The notes: generated from the sequence alone by a model not told the origin. Counted from the first letter of the stretch, positions 1 to 12,172 are shown. The stretch is 64,000 nt of DNA from Siderastrea siderea (GCA_964030785.1 OZ034972.1:51144538-51208537); one strand, 5' to 3'. Numbers and translations are program-made.

Positions 1-39
1 TTATTATTATTCCGACTATTAGATGTTGTTCCCTCACAG
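1..39 (+). CDS. Partial exon: signal-peptide tail of TNF receptor-like gene
   Basis: The first 39 bases read as 13 open codons, rich in Leu and Val, and end at CAG followed by GTAACA, a good splice donor in phase 0. The next well supported exon (779) also starts in phase 0, and its product begins directly with mature extracellular sequence. A hydrophobic tail just upstream is therefore expected. The start codon would lie before the window. The stretch is very short and the hydrophobic composition partly reflects a TTA run, so this is an inference from phase and position. Confidence 0.35.
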
Positions 40-778
40 GTAACATAACAAACGCATAAGCCGTCTGGACGGATTACTCGTCTCTGGTATAAATACGGCC
101 ATTTCAAGTTCAGGTTTTCACGAATCCCTCTGGACCCTGGCAGGTGCTCGTACTTTGACTAGACTCCAGGCTCTGTTTGATATGCCAACGATGTCGTACG
201 CGTACGCAAGTTTCCGAGTCACGATGATATATAGGGGTACTTTTGCCATTTTTTGTGGATTGGCAATCACTAACTCATACTCTTCACTTGGCGTCCTGCA
301 CGTGAAAAAACTTGTCATTTCCTTTTGACAGTCCTTGAGTGGCAGCAGCAGTCGGGTTTGGTTCACAGTTTGCTTAGAATACTAATATCATAAGGAAGTA
401 TTCAAATTCACAATTTTGCATATGATCAGTTCAATTCGCTGAATTAGGTTGTGGATCTCAATTCCTGGCCCCGAAAAGACTGGACCAAAGAAAGCAACGA
501 AAATTGAGCTTAGTGTAGTGGTAATGAGTAGAGTCCAAGGTTGATTATAAATAGACAGAATTTGACAGGCTAATTTATTTCCTTTTCAAATTAACAAACA
601 AAAATCTCCACTAAAGAGCGCAGCAAGATAACGTTTAAAGCATTACATTTTAATGGGTCATATGACGTTCGATTACAAAATGATTACGACTGATAAGCAA
701 ATAAAAACTGCAAATAAAAACTGTGATGGCTTCTTTAAAAGTGGTTGCTAATATATATTTTCCACCTATTTTCCCTAG
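40..778 (+). other. Intron, no gene seen
   Basis: AT-rich sequence between the putative signal exon and the receptor exon. It ends in TTTTCCCTAG, a clear splice acceptor. I see no conserved coding block, RNA gene or repeat array. Short open frames on either strand show no recognisable motif. Confidence 0.5.
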
Positions 779-2318
779 GATAATAATTCAAGTTGCTTAG
801 GAGGTTGTTCTGCAGGTCAAATTGGATTACGTGACCCAGCTGGCAACAGAACGAGCTGTTGGCCTTGTATCGAGTGCCCTGATGGCTTTAAATCATCAGT
901 TCCGTGCAACAGCATTGTTAGGTATGGAACTGATGTTGAGTGCATTCCCTATTGTGAACGTGGTATAACATTTTTTAGCCTCTCTGATCAAAGGTGTCAA
1001 AAGTGCTCTCAGTGCCAACCAAAGGAAATAGTCGTAAGGCCTTGCAGACCAGCAGCTGACGCCGTTTGCGCGAGGTGCGCCCCTGATCAAATTACGTGGA
1101 TAGACTCTAAGAGGGAAATATACGGGTGTTTTGATTGCCCTATCTGCTCATCGGGATTTGAACCTTCTCCTCCTTGTGGTAGTACAGTCCAACCTGGTGT
1201 AATGATTGCTTGTAAGCAGTGTCAAGAAGGAGAAACGTTTTCTTCAGCGAAAAATAAGGAGCAATGTAAAAGATGTTCTTTATGCCCACCTGGACAGAGG
1301 GTCATCGTAAGATGCACAAAATACTTCGACACAGTATGTGCACGTCCGTGTGGTGGAGTGCAAATCACCCTGGTAAAATGGTATAGAAATCAAACCTTGC
1401 CAACGGTAGAATGCATAGATTGCCTGACGTGTCCGGCGGGAATGGAACCTTTCGTGACTTGCGGAACAACAGTCAAGAACGATGTAACATTGCGTTGCGT
1501 CCGTTGTCGTCCTGGAATGACGTACTCTGATCTTCGAAGCAAACATGGATGTAAGCCATGCACAAGGTGTCCTCCTGGTAAAGTTGTGATCTCAAATTGT
1601 TCCATTTATCACGACACTCGTTGTCGTTCAAGGTGCACAGCTAGACAGTTAAGTATTTCCATTAACTCTACAAGAACCTGTGTTGATTGCGTCAAATGTT
1701 CTATTGGCATGGAACCCAAAATTCCTTGTGGAAGCTTGCTAAATGCCTGGCCTCGTCAGCAATGTGTAGCTTGCAAGTTCGGTACTTTCTCCAGCGTTTT
1801 TGGAACCGAGTCCTGTGTACCTTGTCGTAGCTGTCTCGATGGGACGAAACGGTGCACTCGCATATTAGACAGTAATTGCTCGTCATCTAAACCGTTACCT
1901 AAAGACGGATCTTACCATGAACCTGTTACCTTTCCTCTGGCCTGTTCGAGGTGTTGCAACGATGGAAACGATTCCTATCCTCGAGAATGTGCTCACTTAA
2001 AACCTAAAAAGTGTGAACCCAGAATATGTTCAATAACCAGCAAAGCTCCTTCGTCTTCTTCAGCAGCTCCTTCTTCTTTGGCAATTTCAATCCCACTGTC
2101 CACTAAGCCTTCGCAAAATAATAGGACTTTTTCACTAACGGTAGTGGGATTTCTTATATTCGGCATAGTAGTGCTAGTTTCTGCAGCTGCAGTGTTTGCA
2201 CTTCAACGAAGACGTAAACGGATAAAGACCCACATTTCAGTGCTGGGCCCAGCAAGATTGGCATTCAGAGAGACAGACAATTCAACAGAGAGTTCAACAA
2301 AACTAACGGAATTAACAG
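779..2318 (+). CDS. TNF receptor-like protein: cysteine-rich ectodomain and transmembrane exon
   Basis: A single open exon of 513 codons, starting after TTTCCCTAG and ending in ACAG before GTAAAC, phase 1. It encodes a long series of TNFR-type cysteine-rich modules with recurring C-x2-C and CxxCPPG-type motifs (for example CKRCSLCPPG, CTRCPPGK). A Ser/Thr/Pro-rich stalk follows, then one hydrophobic helix at about residues 451-476 of the exon product, then a basic stop (RRRKR) and a short cytoplasmic stretch. This is a type I membrane receptor ectodomain. The exon is open well upstream of its first ATG (1202), so it must be spliced to an earlier exon. The next exon in matching phase carries a death domain, making this a candidate death receptor. 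Cnidarian genomes are known to hold many TNFR genes; ligand and orthology cannot be assigned from sequence alone. Confidence 0.87.
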
Positions 2319-3192
2319 GTAAACAGTATTGTTTTTCTTCACCAAAAGTCTTTATTTAAGGGACCAGAACAGACAGGGGAAAGGAGGGACTGATTGTGCC
2401 CGTGCAGTCTTAGTTTTAAACATTTGAGTAAATGCCACCAAACTTTGTGAGTTTTTGCAAAATGTTAATTTTTTGTTTTCTTTCATGACAGTTTTGAACT
2501 TTCTGTCCTGTTTTATTCCCTCAATCATTTTAGCGTTTTTCTTGTTGGTTATTGGTTATTTAGTCAATTTTGATGGCCTTCTTAACTTTTAGAGAAATTG
2601 AGAAATTCAAAGATAGCGATCCAACATTGTGGTTGTTTCGATTCATGGGGTAATTCACGTCATGTGACGTCATATTAATATCAACATTTTTGGGCGTACT
2701 ATCTACCCACTCACTTTCACACTATTAGCTTTCACGCTTTTGAAGATTTGGATGGGGGCTAAATCAGTTCTTACGCCTGGTTTGTAAGACTGAAACAAGT
2801 ACGGTCTGGATAAGATTAAGGTCAAAACCTTTTAATTTGCCAAGCACATACGCGAAGTGGGCTCTTAGAGTGTTCAGGAAAGTGATGCAAGCCAGGTTAC
2901 TGTTACAGCTGCATTAGACAAAGGAAACTCGAATCCTGATTGGCTGACGAAGCGAGGTTGTTTAGAGTGGAATTGCGTGCCTGAGAAGTGATACTGTGCT
3001 TAAGTGCCATACGTCTTTTATACTTGTGAATGGAGATGGAAATAATGACAGTGAGCTTTCATTTGTAGCAGGAATTGGAGACATATCATTCACCAAGAAT
3101 GAAATTATCTAGCTTTCTGAGGTCTTGTTCAGGTTTAACCAGAATTTTAAAGGTATTTGGGTAAAGAAGTGGCTACGCTCTTACACCAGTAA

Positions 3193-4491
3193 TTAAGGTG
3201 GCTCATCTTGATTTTTCCGAGGAAGATCAACCCAACTTTGAACGGCCAATACTTTACTGTCTGAGCTCGGTGAGGCAAGCTGCTTCACACATTTACTAGA
3301 GAATGAATGAACTTGTCAAAAAAAGTAAATTGATTTACACCGGTGTTTCCACAGCAACGAAACCATGGCTGATTTTTGGATATCAGCATTTTTCTCGACA
3401 TCAGACCTAAACTTTAAAAACGACTGCAAAGTTTGAAATAATTCTATGAGAGCGTTTTCGAAAAAAATCGGGTTGAATATTTTCCAGTAAAAAATTACAA
3501 ATTTACGTTATTTTCTATTGTTTCATCGGTACCAGTGTTTTCCTGACAGAAGGAAACAATGTTTTCACCAAATTTCATAGCTGTAGCATACAGTTACTTT
3601 TCCTGAAGGTTTTATCCAGTTTGCTTCACTAGATTTCAAATGATGTAATCAGAAATAATGTCTTAAATATGCTCATTTTACACAGAGAAGTAACTTTTTG
3701 TTGCGCAAGCTTTTATTCAAAAACTAGTCGATGAATTTTCTTTTAAATCTTGTGATCTCAAGTCTAACATGCTCTGCACTATCCCTGTAAATTTCACATG
3801 CATTGAATCATTTTAGGGCGCGAAATACAAATAAAGTATAGTAGACTTTTGCAATCGTCTTCAAAATTTTCATTGTCGCATCATTTGTTGACAGCCGGTT
3901 TATTTCAGGAGTTTTTCTTTTGTCTATATTCTACATATTTGTGTGCTTTGGAATAAACAAGCTTGCCATGCCTGCTCGCTATGCTTCGGTGGTGCTGGAG
4001 GGATCGTAAAAATTCTGCTCTTAGTACAATGGCAATAAACATAAGGCTTTCATTGTCATTGTATCAACAACAGAATTGTGACGATCCCTTTCAATCTGTC
4101 AGGAAAACACTGGTACCGATGAAACAATAGAAAATAATGTAAATTTGTAATTTTTTTATCGGGTTGGAAAATATTCAACCCGATTTTTTTTCAAAAACGC
4201 TCTTATAGAATTTCCTCAAACTTTGCAGTCTTGGAGATCTACACCTAGACAATAAGAGACGATCGGTTGCTGTAAAAGTTTAGGTCTAGATGTCGAGAAA
4301 ATTGCTAATATGGCTCGCCATGGTAGCGCCGATGTCAATCAAACCTATTTTTAATTTTAAATTTTTGACAAGTTCATTTAGTCTCTAGTAAATGTGTGAA
4401 GCAGCTTGCCTCACCGAGCTCAGACAGTGCAGCATTAGCCGTTCAAAGTTGGGATGGTGTGCCTAGGAAAAATCAAGATGAGCCCCCTTAA
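3193..4491. mobile_element. Foldback DNA element with long terminal inverted repeats and TTAA ends
   Basis: The left arm (3197 to about 3550) and the right arm (about 4097-4487) are inverted copies of each other. Termini read GGTGGCTCATCTTGATT on the left and GGGGGCTCATCTTGATT on the complement of the right. Both are flanked by TTAA (3193-3196 and 4488-4491), consistent with a TTAA target duplication as used by piggyBac- and Kolobok-type transposases. The arms continue through CTGTCTGAGCTCGGTGAGGC and further inner blocks. About 550 bp of centre has no coding capacity. It is therefore a non-autonomous foldback/MITE copy; the transposase family is not determinable here. Confidence 0.75.
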
Positions 4492-5589
4492 ACAGTGCTA
4501 CTGACGAAAACAGGCATTTCAAGGACAAAGAGCAGCACAGATGTCCAGATCAAACAAAGAAGCTGATCAAAACAAATTTGAATATATCTAAAACATGCCT
4601 CTGAGCGAAGCACAAATGAAAATGTTGTCCGAAATGGTTAGCTAACAATTACAGTCGAGGACAAAGAAATAAGCTTTTAATGTTTCAAAAAGAAAACTTG
4701 CGTCCCAACTTCAACAGAAGAACTGGCACCAAAGGAAAAGAGGTAAACAAAATCAGCCAGACATTCTTCGGCCATTAGCAAGTTAAGTTTAATGTGACAC
4801 TGACAGAGAACGGCGGCGAAACCTGTCCTTTGCAGTTGCTAGAATTCAACTTTGTTAGGTTTTGACCGCGGTAAGACTGATTAAATTTTCCGCCAATTCC
4901 AGTACTCACTTGTCCACCAATTCCATGTATGTTCGCATGTATGTTCCATGTATGTTCGTATGTTCGCATGTCCTCCAATTCCAGTACTGACTGTACTAGG
5001 ATGTCTTCTTTCTTGTTCTCTTGTTTTAGCAGTTAGAGAAGTTTTCAGTTGTCTAAATGATTTTGTCTAATGCCGGCCGGCTGTGAAAAACTGTAGAAGT
5101 AAGTCTATTTCCACCATGTAAGAGTAGTTTGGCTTCACATTTTTCACTTTGTAAGGATGTGATAATAAACAGGTGAACCAGTGTACAAAAACAGCAGCAA
5201 CGTCAATTTCTGTCGTGAAACGGCACTTGCAGTTAAACAAGAAAACGTGTGGTTTATCAAAGACGGGTCCATAAAAGCTGGAGTTAATTTGTGAGCGCTA
5301 GGTTCATAAGCTAAAGGAATTAATTCTTAACAGTTTTCTGTTTTCGAAATTGCAAAGAACACATGCATCAAAACTGATAAAAACCCGTAAGAACTTCAAA
5401 CCAAACTGTTGTTGTTAGAATTACACCTCTGAATTCTCCAGCCCTCACATTTTCGACAGTATTTTACAATACGATTAGAAATACCATGCCATGCATTTTA
5501 TAAATTTGCGTTATCTGTATATGCATCTGACTACTTGTGAAAAGATTCCAGTTTATTTGGGTCAAATCTTACAGAGTTTTCCCTTTTGT

Positions 5590-5860
5590 TTCACCCTTTA
5601 AATGACCCATTTTGATCCCTATAATGTCCTTGAAAATTGTTGCGTACAACAATCGGTCGCACCACCATTTTTCGAATTCCTCCAAATAACGTGGTAAAGG
5701 CATTGCATTAACCTTACCCTGTCCCCAAGAAAACCACGGTCAAAGTATCAGCCCTTTTCCTTCTCCACCCCCATATGTCATTAACATACCAATCAATCGT
5801 CCAGTGACCTTGAAAAACCTACTACGACGAAATTCCTTCCTTTTTGCGTTGCTATATACT
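5590..5860 (+). repeat. Dispersed repeat, copy A
   Basis: About 265 bp that recurs in inverted orientation at 9265-9535. Shared blocks include AAGAAAACCACGGTCAAA, ACCACCATTTTT and CCAATCAATCGTCCAGTGAC. The copies differ by scattered substitutions and small indels, so they are old. No coding capacity is evident. It may be a non-autonomous transposon fragment. Confidence 0.65.
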
Positions 5861-6634
5861 GCTATATTACGTGAATGGTGTTTATTATGCCCACCGTCAG
5901 GACGGGATCAGTAATACCCATTTTATTCTTTCGTGTTCTTCTTCTCCTTTTTGTGGGTCCTAGCCCTGGACTACCGGTTTTCGCTCTGCCAAACAAATAT
6001 TCTTCGCAAACGTCTGCTACACCATTTGGGCTTGTATCTTGAGTGACCGTAATATATTATGTAACCTGAGGGGAGGGAAAACAGCGGCGGGGTCTAATGC
6101 CCCTGGGGCTTTTCTTGTTAAGGTGTTTGAAATTATAATTAACGCGATTTGTATTAATTGCGAATTTTAAGAGGAAAATAGTTTAGACTGAAGAAAATTA
6201 TTCCAAAGGAATTTAGTGTAAATACACTGAACCATGCGTTGAGAGACAATATTCTGAAGGCGAAAATGAACTTGAAATGTATATCGTACCCAACATACTA
6301 GAAGATATAAAGCTCCTTGTCCTAGATAGCATTCAGAGTTTGGGAGCAAAATCATAGAAATTAGCGTTGCTCAAAATTAACGCCCCTATAGAAGTTAATG
6401 CGACTTAAATTTAACTCAAATTTTGTAAATTTGTGTTATTCTATTCTTAATTTCGGGAGGGTCAATTTTGTAAGCTAAGGTACAGTGTTTAATTTTTCTA
6501 CTTTTCTCGACGCAATAAACGTTTTCAATCCTGTCAGAATGAAAGCTGTTCTGGTTTTCTGATTTGATAAAAAAAAAGTTGACTGTTGAAAGGCAGATGC
6601 TAATTGTATTAAAATTTAGGTGGCTTCTTCTCAG

Positions 6635-6949
6635 GTGAGATGACCCTGGAGGAGCTCGATGCGAGGCACATGAAGACGTTTGATTGGATGTGTCGCAAGC
6701 TTGATAAAGGAAAATGGCGGTCCAGGAGAGACTACGAACGTTTAGCCTCCAAATACGACCGAATGACGAGGGAACAGTGTGAATCCTTGCAAAATGAGCT
6801 TCGTACACTTGATGGAAGTCCCACCAGAAACTTAATGAGCCTTCTTCAAGTTTGTTATCCCGGTCTTCCTCTCCGCCATCTTGCACGGACACTGGAAGAG
6901 ATTGGACGACATGACATAGCAAAGAGACTTATACCGCTGATATTACAAG
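6635..6949 (+). CDS. Death-domain exon of the TNF receptor-like gene
   Basis: Starts after TTCTTCTCAG and ends at CAAG before GTAATT. The first two bases complete a codon left open by the exon ending at 2318 (phase 1), and it again ends in phase 1. The product is helical with a death-domain pattern: FDWMCRKLDKGKW, then YERLASKYDRM, then a region ending HLARTLEEIGRHDIAKRL with the usual Leu and Arg spacing. Death domains bind adaptor death domains under the membrane and can trigger caspase or NF-kB signalling. Phase match and order (ectodomain, membrane, death domain) support one receptor gene with the exon at 779. An ATG at 6640 lies inside the exon and is not needed as a start. Confidence 0.82.
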
Positions 6950-7483
6950 GTAATTATACAGCATCCTGTTTGACGGACGAATGTTTGCGTGGAAACCCCT
7001 AGTATGCCAGTGACGTTTACTGAAAAGTGTGTAGAATCCACATTTTCTACCTCTACACAGCTAGGATCAACTACACCGGTGTAGGTTTGGGAGATTGATT
7101 TATGGATATTAAGGAGGGCCAATGAGCCCAGTTAGGAATTTATTTCACAGTGACCCTCGCAATCAGTCTAAACGACCTGGTTCTTAATTTTAGAGGAAAC
7201 GAACTTACTGGCGCATGGTGGCGCGTGAACGATAGATATTTTTTGTTTCTTGCACCACTATCGCCTGGAACAGGCTATTCGTTGGTCTGCAATGTTCTAT
7301 CGTAAATTTTGAGAAACGTGAAAGTCTATGGCCGAGAAAAAGAGGGTGTTCAATTCAGTTCTTCATTAAATTTGTTTTCTCATATTTTTGGATTAAGAAA
7401 GAAAGATGGTGGATTTTAAGTTCGGTGAACAAATAAGAAAGATGGGGGTATTTAGTCTGCCGCGAGCATGGGACAAAGAAAAA

Positions 7484-7575
7484 ACCTGAGTCCACAACGG
7501 GAATCGAGCCGCGGCATGACCTCTCCTACACCGATAGGACGCTCTAACCTTTCAGCTACTCGGAGACTCGTAGCG
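7484..7575 (-). repeat. tRNA-derived SINE-like unit
   Basis: Read on the minus strand, this block has an A-box-like GTAGCTGAAAGGTTAGAGC and a B-box-like GGCTCGATTCCCG, the two Pol III internal promoter elements, at tRNA-like spacing. The acceptor stem does not close, so it is not a working tRNA. Similar tRNA-like blocks recur elsewhere in the window (35,914), which fits a SINE or tRNA-derived repeat. Confidence 0.55.
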
Positions 7576-7689
7576 AGTTAGGTCATATTTATTATAACAC
7601 GCGTCCTTCATACTGCTAGGATCCGTAATCTCGAAGGCATCCTGGCCATGTTTTCCAAAAGAGGAAAGAACGGTGGTGAATGTTACTGA

Positions 7690-8305
7690 AGCCTGGTGAA
7701 GAAATAAGAAAGATGAAATATTTAGTATAAGAGAACAATGAAGCAAGTGGCACACACGAACACAAACCCGCGGTATGGCCATTAACTAACGCATGCGCAC
7801 AGCCATATCACCAGGGCAGTGGCAGCCATGGACAGCTGTTTCGTTCTTGTTAGGACTCATCAATATGACATGACCCGAACTTGAAGTCCAGCGTATCATT
7901 TGCCCTTTACTGCTGAGGCACACTCCCTTAAGCGCCAGCTCCACTGTAAACATGTGTAAACATGTAGCTGTTGGCTGGGGACCACACGGCAGTCCTCCCA
8001 CAGCATGCGTCGTATGGGAAAGTGGATCAGCTCTGTATGCTCGAGCTAGCGCTTAAAAGAGTGCTTTGCACTCGCCTCGGCAGTGAAGGGCATGGGATAC
8101 GATGGACTTCAAGTTCGGCTCTCTGCCTGGGTCGACCTGGGGAAATGCTATGCTGATGAGTCCTAACAAGGACGAAACAGCTTTCCATGGCTGCCACTGC
8201 CCTAGTGATATGGCTGTGCGCATGCGAAAGTTAATGGCCATACCTCGGGTTGGTACTTGCTTCATTGTTCTAATATTCAGTATGCTTGTCACGAGCATGG
8301 ACAAA
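7690..8305. repeat. Inverted repeat pair (7.7-7.9 kb against 8.1-8.3 kb)
   Basis: The segment at about 7700-7900 matches the reverse complement of about 8090-8300. Shared blocks include ATGGCCATTAACT, GCATGCGCACAGCCATATCA, GGCAGTGGCAGCCATGGA and AACTTGAAGTCCA. The arms are separated by about 200 bp. No transposase frame is present; it looks like a small foldback element inside the intron. Confidence 0.6.
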
Positions 8306-8527
8306 GAAAGCCATGTTGGCTTGGGACATGGTGGGATAGGGGAGGGGCGTTAACAGACCGCGAAGAGTGGTCCAGTAGTGCTTTTCTGATTTTTTGTACG
8401 AGCTGCCCCTAGTGCCTTCAGAAGTTGATGCCCGACCTCATTCCATGATTATCTGCCTAGGGAACATTGGACAGTCCTACTGTGACTCATTCATTTTAAA
8501 AGTAAATACATACATTTTATGTACTAG

Positions 8528-8572
8528 GTGGAACAGACAACACTAAGTTGATATCAACAGATACAAACAGAG
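8528..8572 (+). CDS. Possible 45-bp mini-exon, phase 1-1
   Basis: Flanked by ATGTACTAG and by GTAAGA, with 45 bases entering and leaving in phase 1, which fits the open phase left by the death-domain exon. It would add 15 hydrophilic residues. Such a short exon cannot be proved by coding content; the support is splice-site quality and phase only. Confidence 0.3.
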
Positions 8573-10732
8573 GTAAGAGAAATACTGTTCAGAAAAGTAC
8601 ACTAAACTTTTTTCTTAGCTCTTGATAAAACTGCAAGGTAACGACCAACTAATAAGTACTGCAGTTAAACATGGAAAGTTATGTGGATATAGGTTTGCCT
8701 AAGAGATTATTCAATTGATACACAAATTTCTCTTTTTGTAAGTGTAGCTTGAGGTGCTGTGATGTGTGTTATCCACCGTCTGTGATCATGAGCGGACAAG
8801 ATAAGAAAATTCCGCCCTCTTCAGGAAACCAGATTTCAGGATTCACAGAATTAAGCCCGCTCCCGCGTCAAGAAAAATCTTTTGGGAACACTGCATAAGA
8901 TTAAGAAAAATGAAAAGATAAAAAAAAAATGGTTTGAATTCATCTATGCTGCTCATGTTTCTTATCAAGAATATCAAGGCAGGATGCACAACCCTTCATA
9001 TGAAAATGAGTTTTATTTGCATGTGAATGACAACTCGTTTTCATATGAAAGGCTGTGCACCAAGGCACGCTTTTTAAAACAGGTACAAGACAACTCAGGA
9101 CTGGTTGAGGTTTACAAATACAAATTATGTAGTCAATCAAATCACAAATAATTTATAGTCAGTTAAGCACAAGCGAACCAAGATTTCTTACCTAAAGCAT
9201 GGATTTAAAGAGCTGCGTTTGTTAAGACGGGCCCTTGTGGGGCACCTTCCGTCTTCTAACGATGCAAAAAGAGAGGAATTTCGTCTTCGAAGGTTGTTAA
9301 AGGTCACTGGACGATTGATTGGAATGCTAATGATATATGTGGTGGGGGCGGAAGAGGAATGACATTTTGACCGTGGTTTTCTTAGGGGCAGGGCTAGGTA
9401 ATGCAATGCCCCTACCACGGCTATTTGGAAGAATTCAAAAAATGGTGGCACGACCGATCGAGGTACACAACAATTTTCCAGAGGGTTTTGGACATTATAC
9501 GGATCAAAATAGGTCATATAAAAGGTGAAAATAAATGGGAAAGTTCTGGAAGTCTCGATTCAAATGAACTGGGCAGGGCTGAAAGCTGCTCAAAGGAACG
9601 AACTAGTTGTTCTAGGACAGAATGCAACTGAGGCATGTACTTCGGACCTTGGAGTTCCTGAGACGTTTGTAGCCTTTTCTGGATAAAACTGGAAACACGT
9701 TTGTTATGACCGTGAATTTTATTCATCTGTCACTGTACTCACAAAGAACGCACCAATTCATTTGAAATCTAGCTATTATAAAGGGGGGGGGGGGGAGGAA
9801 ACGCTAGAATCTACACTAGGTTAATTTTGTTGAATCAAAACATTTGGCGGTGAAAACAAACTTGAAGGTAAGACTTGATTTACAATAGAAACCTTTAACC
9901 TCGGGCATTTAGCTCGAGATCAACTTTCGACGAGAAGTCACGCGAATATGCGAGATATACAGGTAACGCAATTTTATAAAAGACATGCATTGCAAAATAC
10001 TGAAAATGTAAGGGCTGGAGGAGAATTCAAAGGTTTCATTCTGGCATATACGGTTTGGTATAAAATTTTTGAAGCAGGTTTTCATTTTTGCGATATGTTT
10101 TGTCATGTTTTCTTTTTTTTGCAATTTCCAAAACAGACCACGCAAAATTTATTTATCTTTGATTCCCAGTAGAAAAAATCTAGGTGCCCACAACTGTGTT
10201 ACTCCAGCTTGTAAACGCCCGTCTTTGATAAACAACAGGTTTTCTTGTTAGTAGATTTTTACGTATATTCCCCTTTTATTACAACAATCATTTGAAAAAC
10301 ATCAGTTATTAGTAAGAAGCCCTCAAGTTGCATTGTAACTATTTTAACATGCATTTACGTAATGCTTTTCAATAGCTTATTTTATGAAATTAATATTTAA
10401 TCATTTACCTCATGGGCTTGTGCAGGCGCTAGTACTAGCCGTCTTTAGCTTCAATGTACCTTCAGCAGATGTGTATAGTTAACTGCATAATTTTTTTTTA
10501 TTTGAGGTCGTTGAGAATTTTCACTAGTTGATCTTTAGCCGTTTTATCCTGTGTATTTGGCTTGCTTCATTCAGTATTATTACTAATTAAAACCCGCATG
10601 ATAATTCTAAAAAAAAAAACATTTTTCATTTAATGTATTAGCACACGTTGTAAACTTGTACTTTGGATATCTGCTAACCTTCGTACTGGTTAAATCAAGG
10701 ATTCAGCAGTTCTTTTGTTCCGACCCTGCCAG
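8573..10732 (+). other. Intron with dispersed repeat copy B
   Basis: Begins with GTAAGA and ends with TTCCGACCCTGCCAG. It contains the inverted copy of the 5.6-kb repeat (9265-9535) and a G13 run at 9782. Several open frames of 60-110 codons occur but none has recognisable motifs. Confidence 0.45.
9265..9535 (-). repeat. Dispersed repeat, copy B (inverted)
   Basis: Reverse-complement counterpart of 5590-5860, sharing the blocks AAGAAAACCACGGTCAAA and CCAATCAATCGTCCAGTGAC when read on the minus strand. The open frames overlapping it are repeat sequence, not genes. Confidence 0.65.
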
Positions 10733-10783
10733 CTGTGAGCAAAATTCGCAATTCTTCCCTGGAACAATACGGTGTACGTGAAA
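10733..10783 (+). CDS. Possible 51-bp exon, phase 1-1
   Basis: A pyrimidine-rich acceptor (TTCCGACCCTGCCAG) and a consensus donor (GTAAGT) enclose 51 bases, entering and leaving in phase 1 like its neighbours. The 17 residues are polar. Membership of the receptor gene is inferred from phase and orientation only. Confidence 0.35.
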
Positions 10784-10928
10784 GTAAGTTGTTTTGAGTC
10801 ACCTTTCTATTTACAACGCATGCTATTGCACCACCGTACTTTTCCATACAAAAGAAATCACCTAGTCATTGTAATCTTGTAGGTATATAAGCAGGTATCT
10901 TGTACATTGTAAATTGGTTAATTCTTAG

Positions 10929-11198
10929 CCGCAATAATTATTGCGTTATTAGTTTGGCGGCACTTCAAATGTAGGAGCGAGCAAGCCCGTGAGTTAATGC
11001 CTACAAATGAGGAGAGGGAGATCGATAACCACCTCGAGCAAGTGCAGGAAGAGGAGAGTGGTGGTGAGACAGAAGAATTAAACCCAATCGTGGTTCAGCT
11101 GGGTGAGGAGTCAGCCGTGCCCGTCCAGGAAACTGGGGAAAGTCTGCCACCTTATGGAGGGCAAGATTCTCAACCACCAGGCTGCCTTGACAAAAATG
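10929..11198 (+). CDS. Possible receptor exon: half membrane segment and acidic cytoplasmic tail
   Basis: Acceptor TTAATTCTTAG and donor GTATGA enclose 270 open bases in phase 1-1. The product starts with a short hydrophobic run (AIIIALLVW), followed by basic residues (RHFKCR) as at the inner edge of a membrane helix, then about 65 acidic residues rich in Glu, Gly and Pro. The gene at 779 already has a membrane segment, so this could be an alternative exon, the remnant of a second receptor, or a coincidence. No family is recognised. Confidence 0.4.
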
Positions 11199-12008
11199 GT
11201 ATGACATGCAGGCTCCTGTGATAGATGCTAAAAGTTCTTCGCGCCGTACCGTTGCAACATGCACAAAGTTTGTCATTTAACCAATCAAAACAAAGACCTG
11301 TAAGAGTAGGAGTCGCGAGCGATAACATGACATTTGACAGACAGCTCCTCCTCCTTATTTTCATTGGTCAGTTGACACGGGCGGCATAAAAAAGACAAAA
11401 AATGTGTAAAAAAAACTCTAATCTTCAATTTATAGCTAACCTAGGGTCTAAAGTTCCGGCTAAGCGGTCAAACATATCCGTCCAACATCGTGTTGAAAGA
11501 ACAAATTTTACTGTTTAGCTGACCTCTCTCAACTTTGCATTTAAGTGGCTTTCCATTGTCCGATGTTTGGTCAAACCTTGTTTGCCTGTTTAGCCACCAT
11601 ACGATTTGTTTGACAAACACCATGTTAGATCGTTTAGCCGGGGCTTAACTCTCTAATTTTCCTGCATTTTACAGTGCATTCGAACTTATTAGCTTGCGGG
11701 GGCGGGTGGGCTCCCGTGTCTAAGGGGCATGGGCTTCACTTCAGTCACCTCATCCATCTCCACATTTTTACTCTCACTCTACGCCCAAGGCTAAGCATTC
11801 CCCCCATGCAATTTTTTTTCGTAGTACAAACGTTCAAGTCTCCTTTCAACAAGTGAGACTATATTGCGATGAGTTTAGCGTTTGAACAGGCTCGTTTGAA
11901 CAGGCTCCTTTACCCCACTAAGGAGTCTGTTCATACGTTAATAAAATTGTAGTCAATTTTGGGATCCTTTTCTTGTTTTTAACATAAATCTACTACTATC
12001 TTATTCAG

Positions 12009-12172
12009 AGTTTATTCAGTTCGCTCCCTATGAAGAGCCATGGGCCAGTCCTACCAAGGAAGATTACAGACACATCAAGGTGGTCCCTAACACTACTCCC
12101 GTGGAGGTTTTCGTCCTTGTTGAAAATTATTATGCTGGAAAAAGGAAAAAAGAAGGACTGCTCCCGGTCTAA
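12009..12172 (+). CDS. Possible 3' exon with stop
   Basis: Follows CTACTATCTTATTCAG; entering in phase 1 it stays open for about 54 codons and stops at 12170-12172. The product contains FAPYEEPWASPTKEDY and a Lys-rich end. It would terminate the frame left open at 11198. No domain recognised. Confidence 0.35.

Larger units (their letters stand above)
2319..6634 (+). other. 4.3-kb intron of the TNF receptor gene
   Basis: Starts with GTAAAC and ends with GGCTTCTTCTCAG. It holds a 1.3-kb foldback element (3193-4491) and one copy of a dispersed repeat (5590-5860), described separately. The remaining sequence is AT-rich and shows no conserved open frame. Around 4921-4985 there is a short local repetition of ATGTTCGCATGTATGTTCCATG-like sequence. 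Confidence 0.6.
6950..8527 (+). other. Intron with SINE-like and inverted repeat units
   Basis: Begins with GTAATT and ends with ATTTTATGTACTAG. It contains a tRNA-derived SINE-like block on the minus strand (7484-7575) and an inverted-repeat pair (7690-8305). The rest shows no conserved frame. Confidence 0.5.

Noticed and set aside
7786..8353. Overlapping frames of 61-83 codons on both strands
   Set aside because: They fall on the inverted repeat pair at 7.7-8.3 kb and mirror each other.
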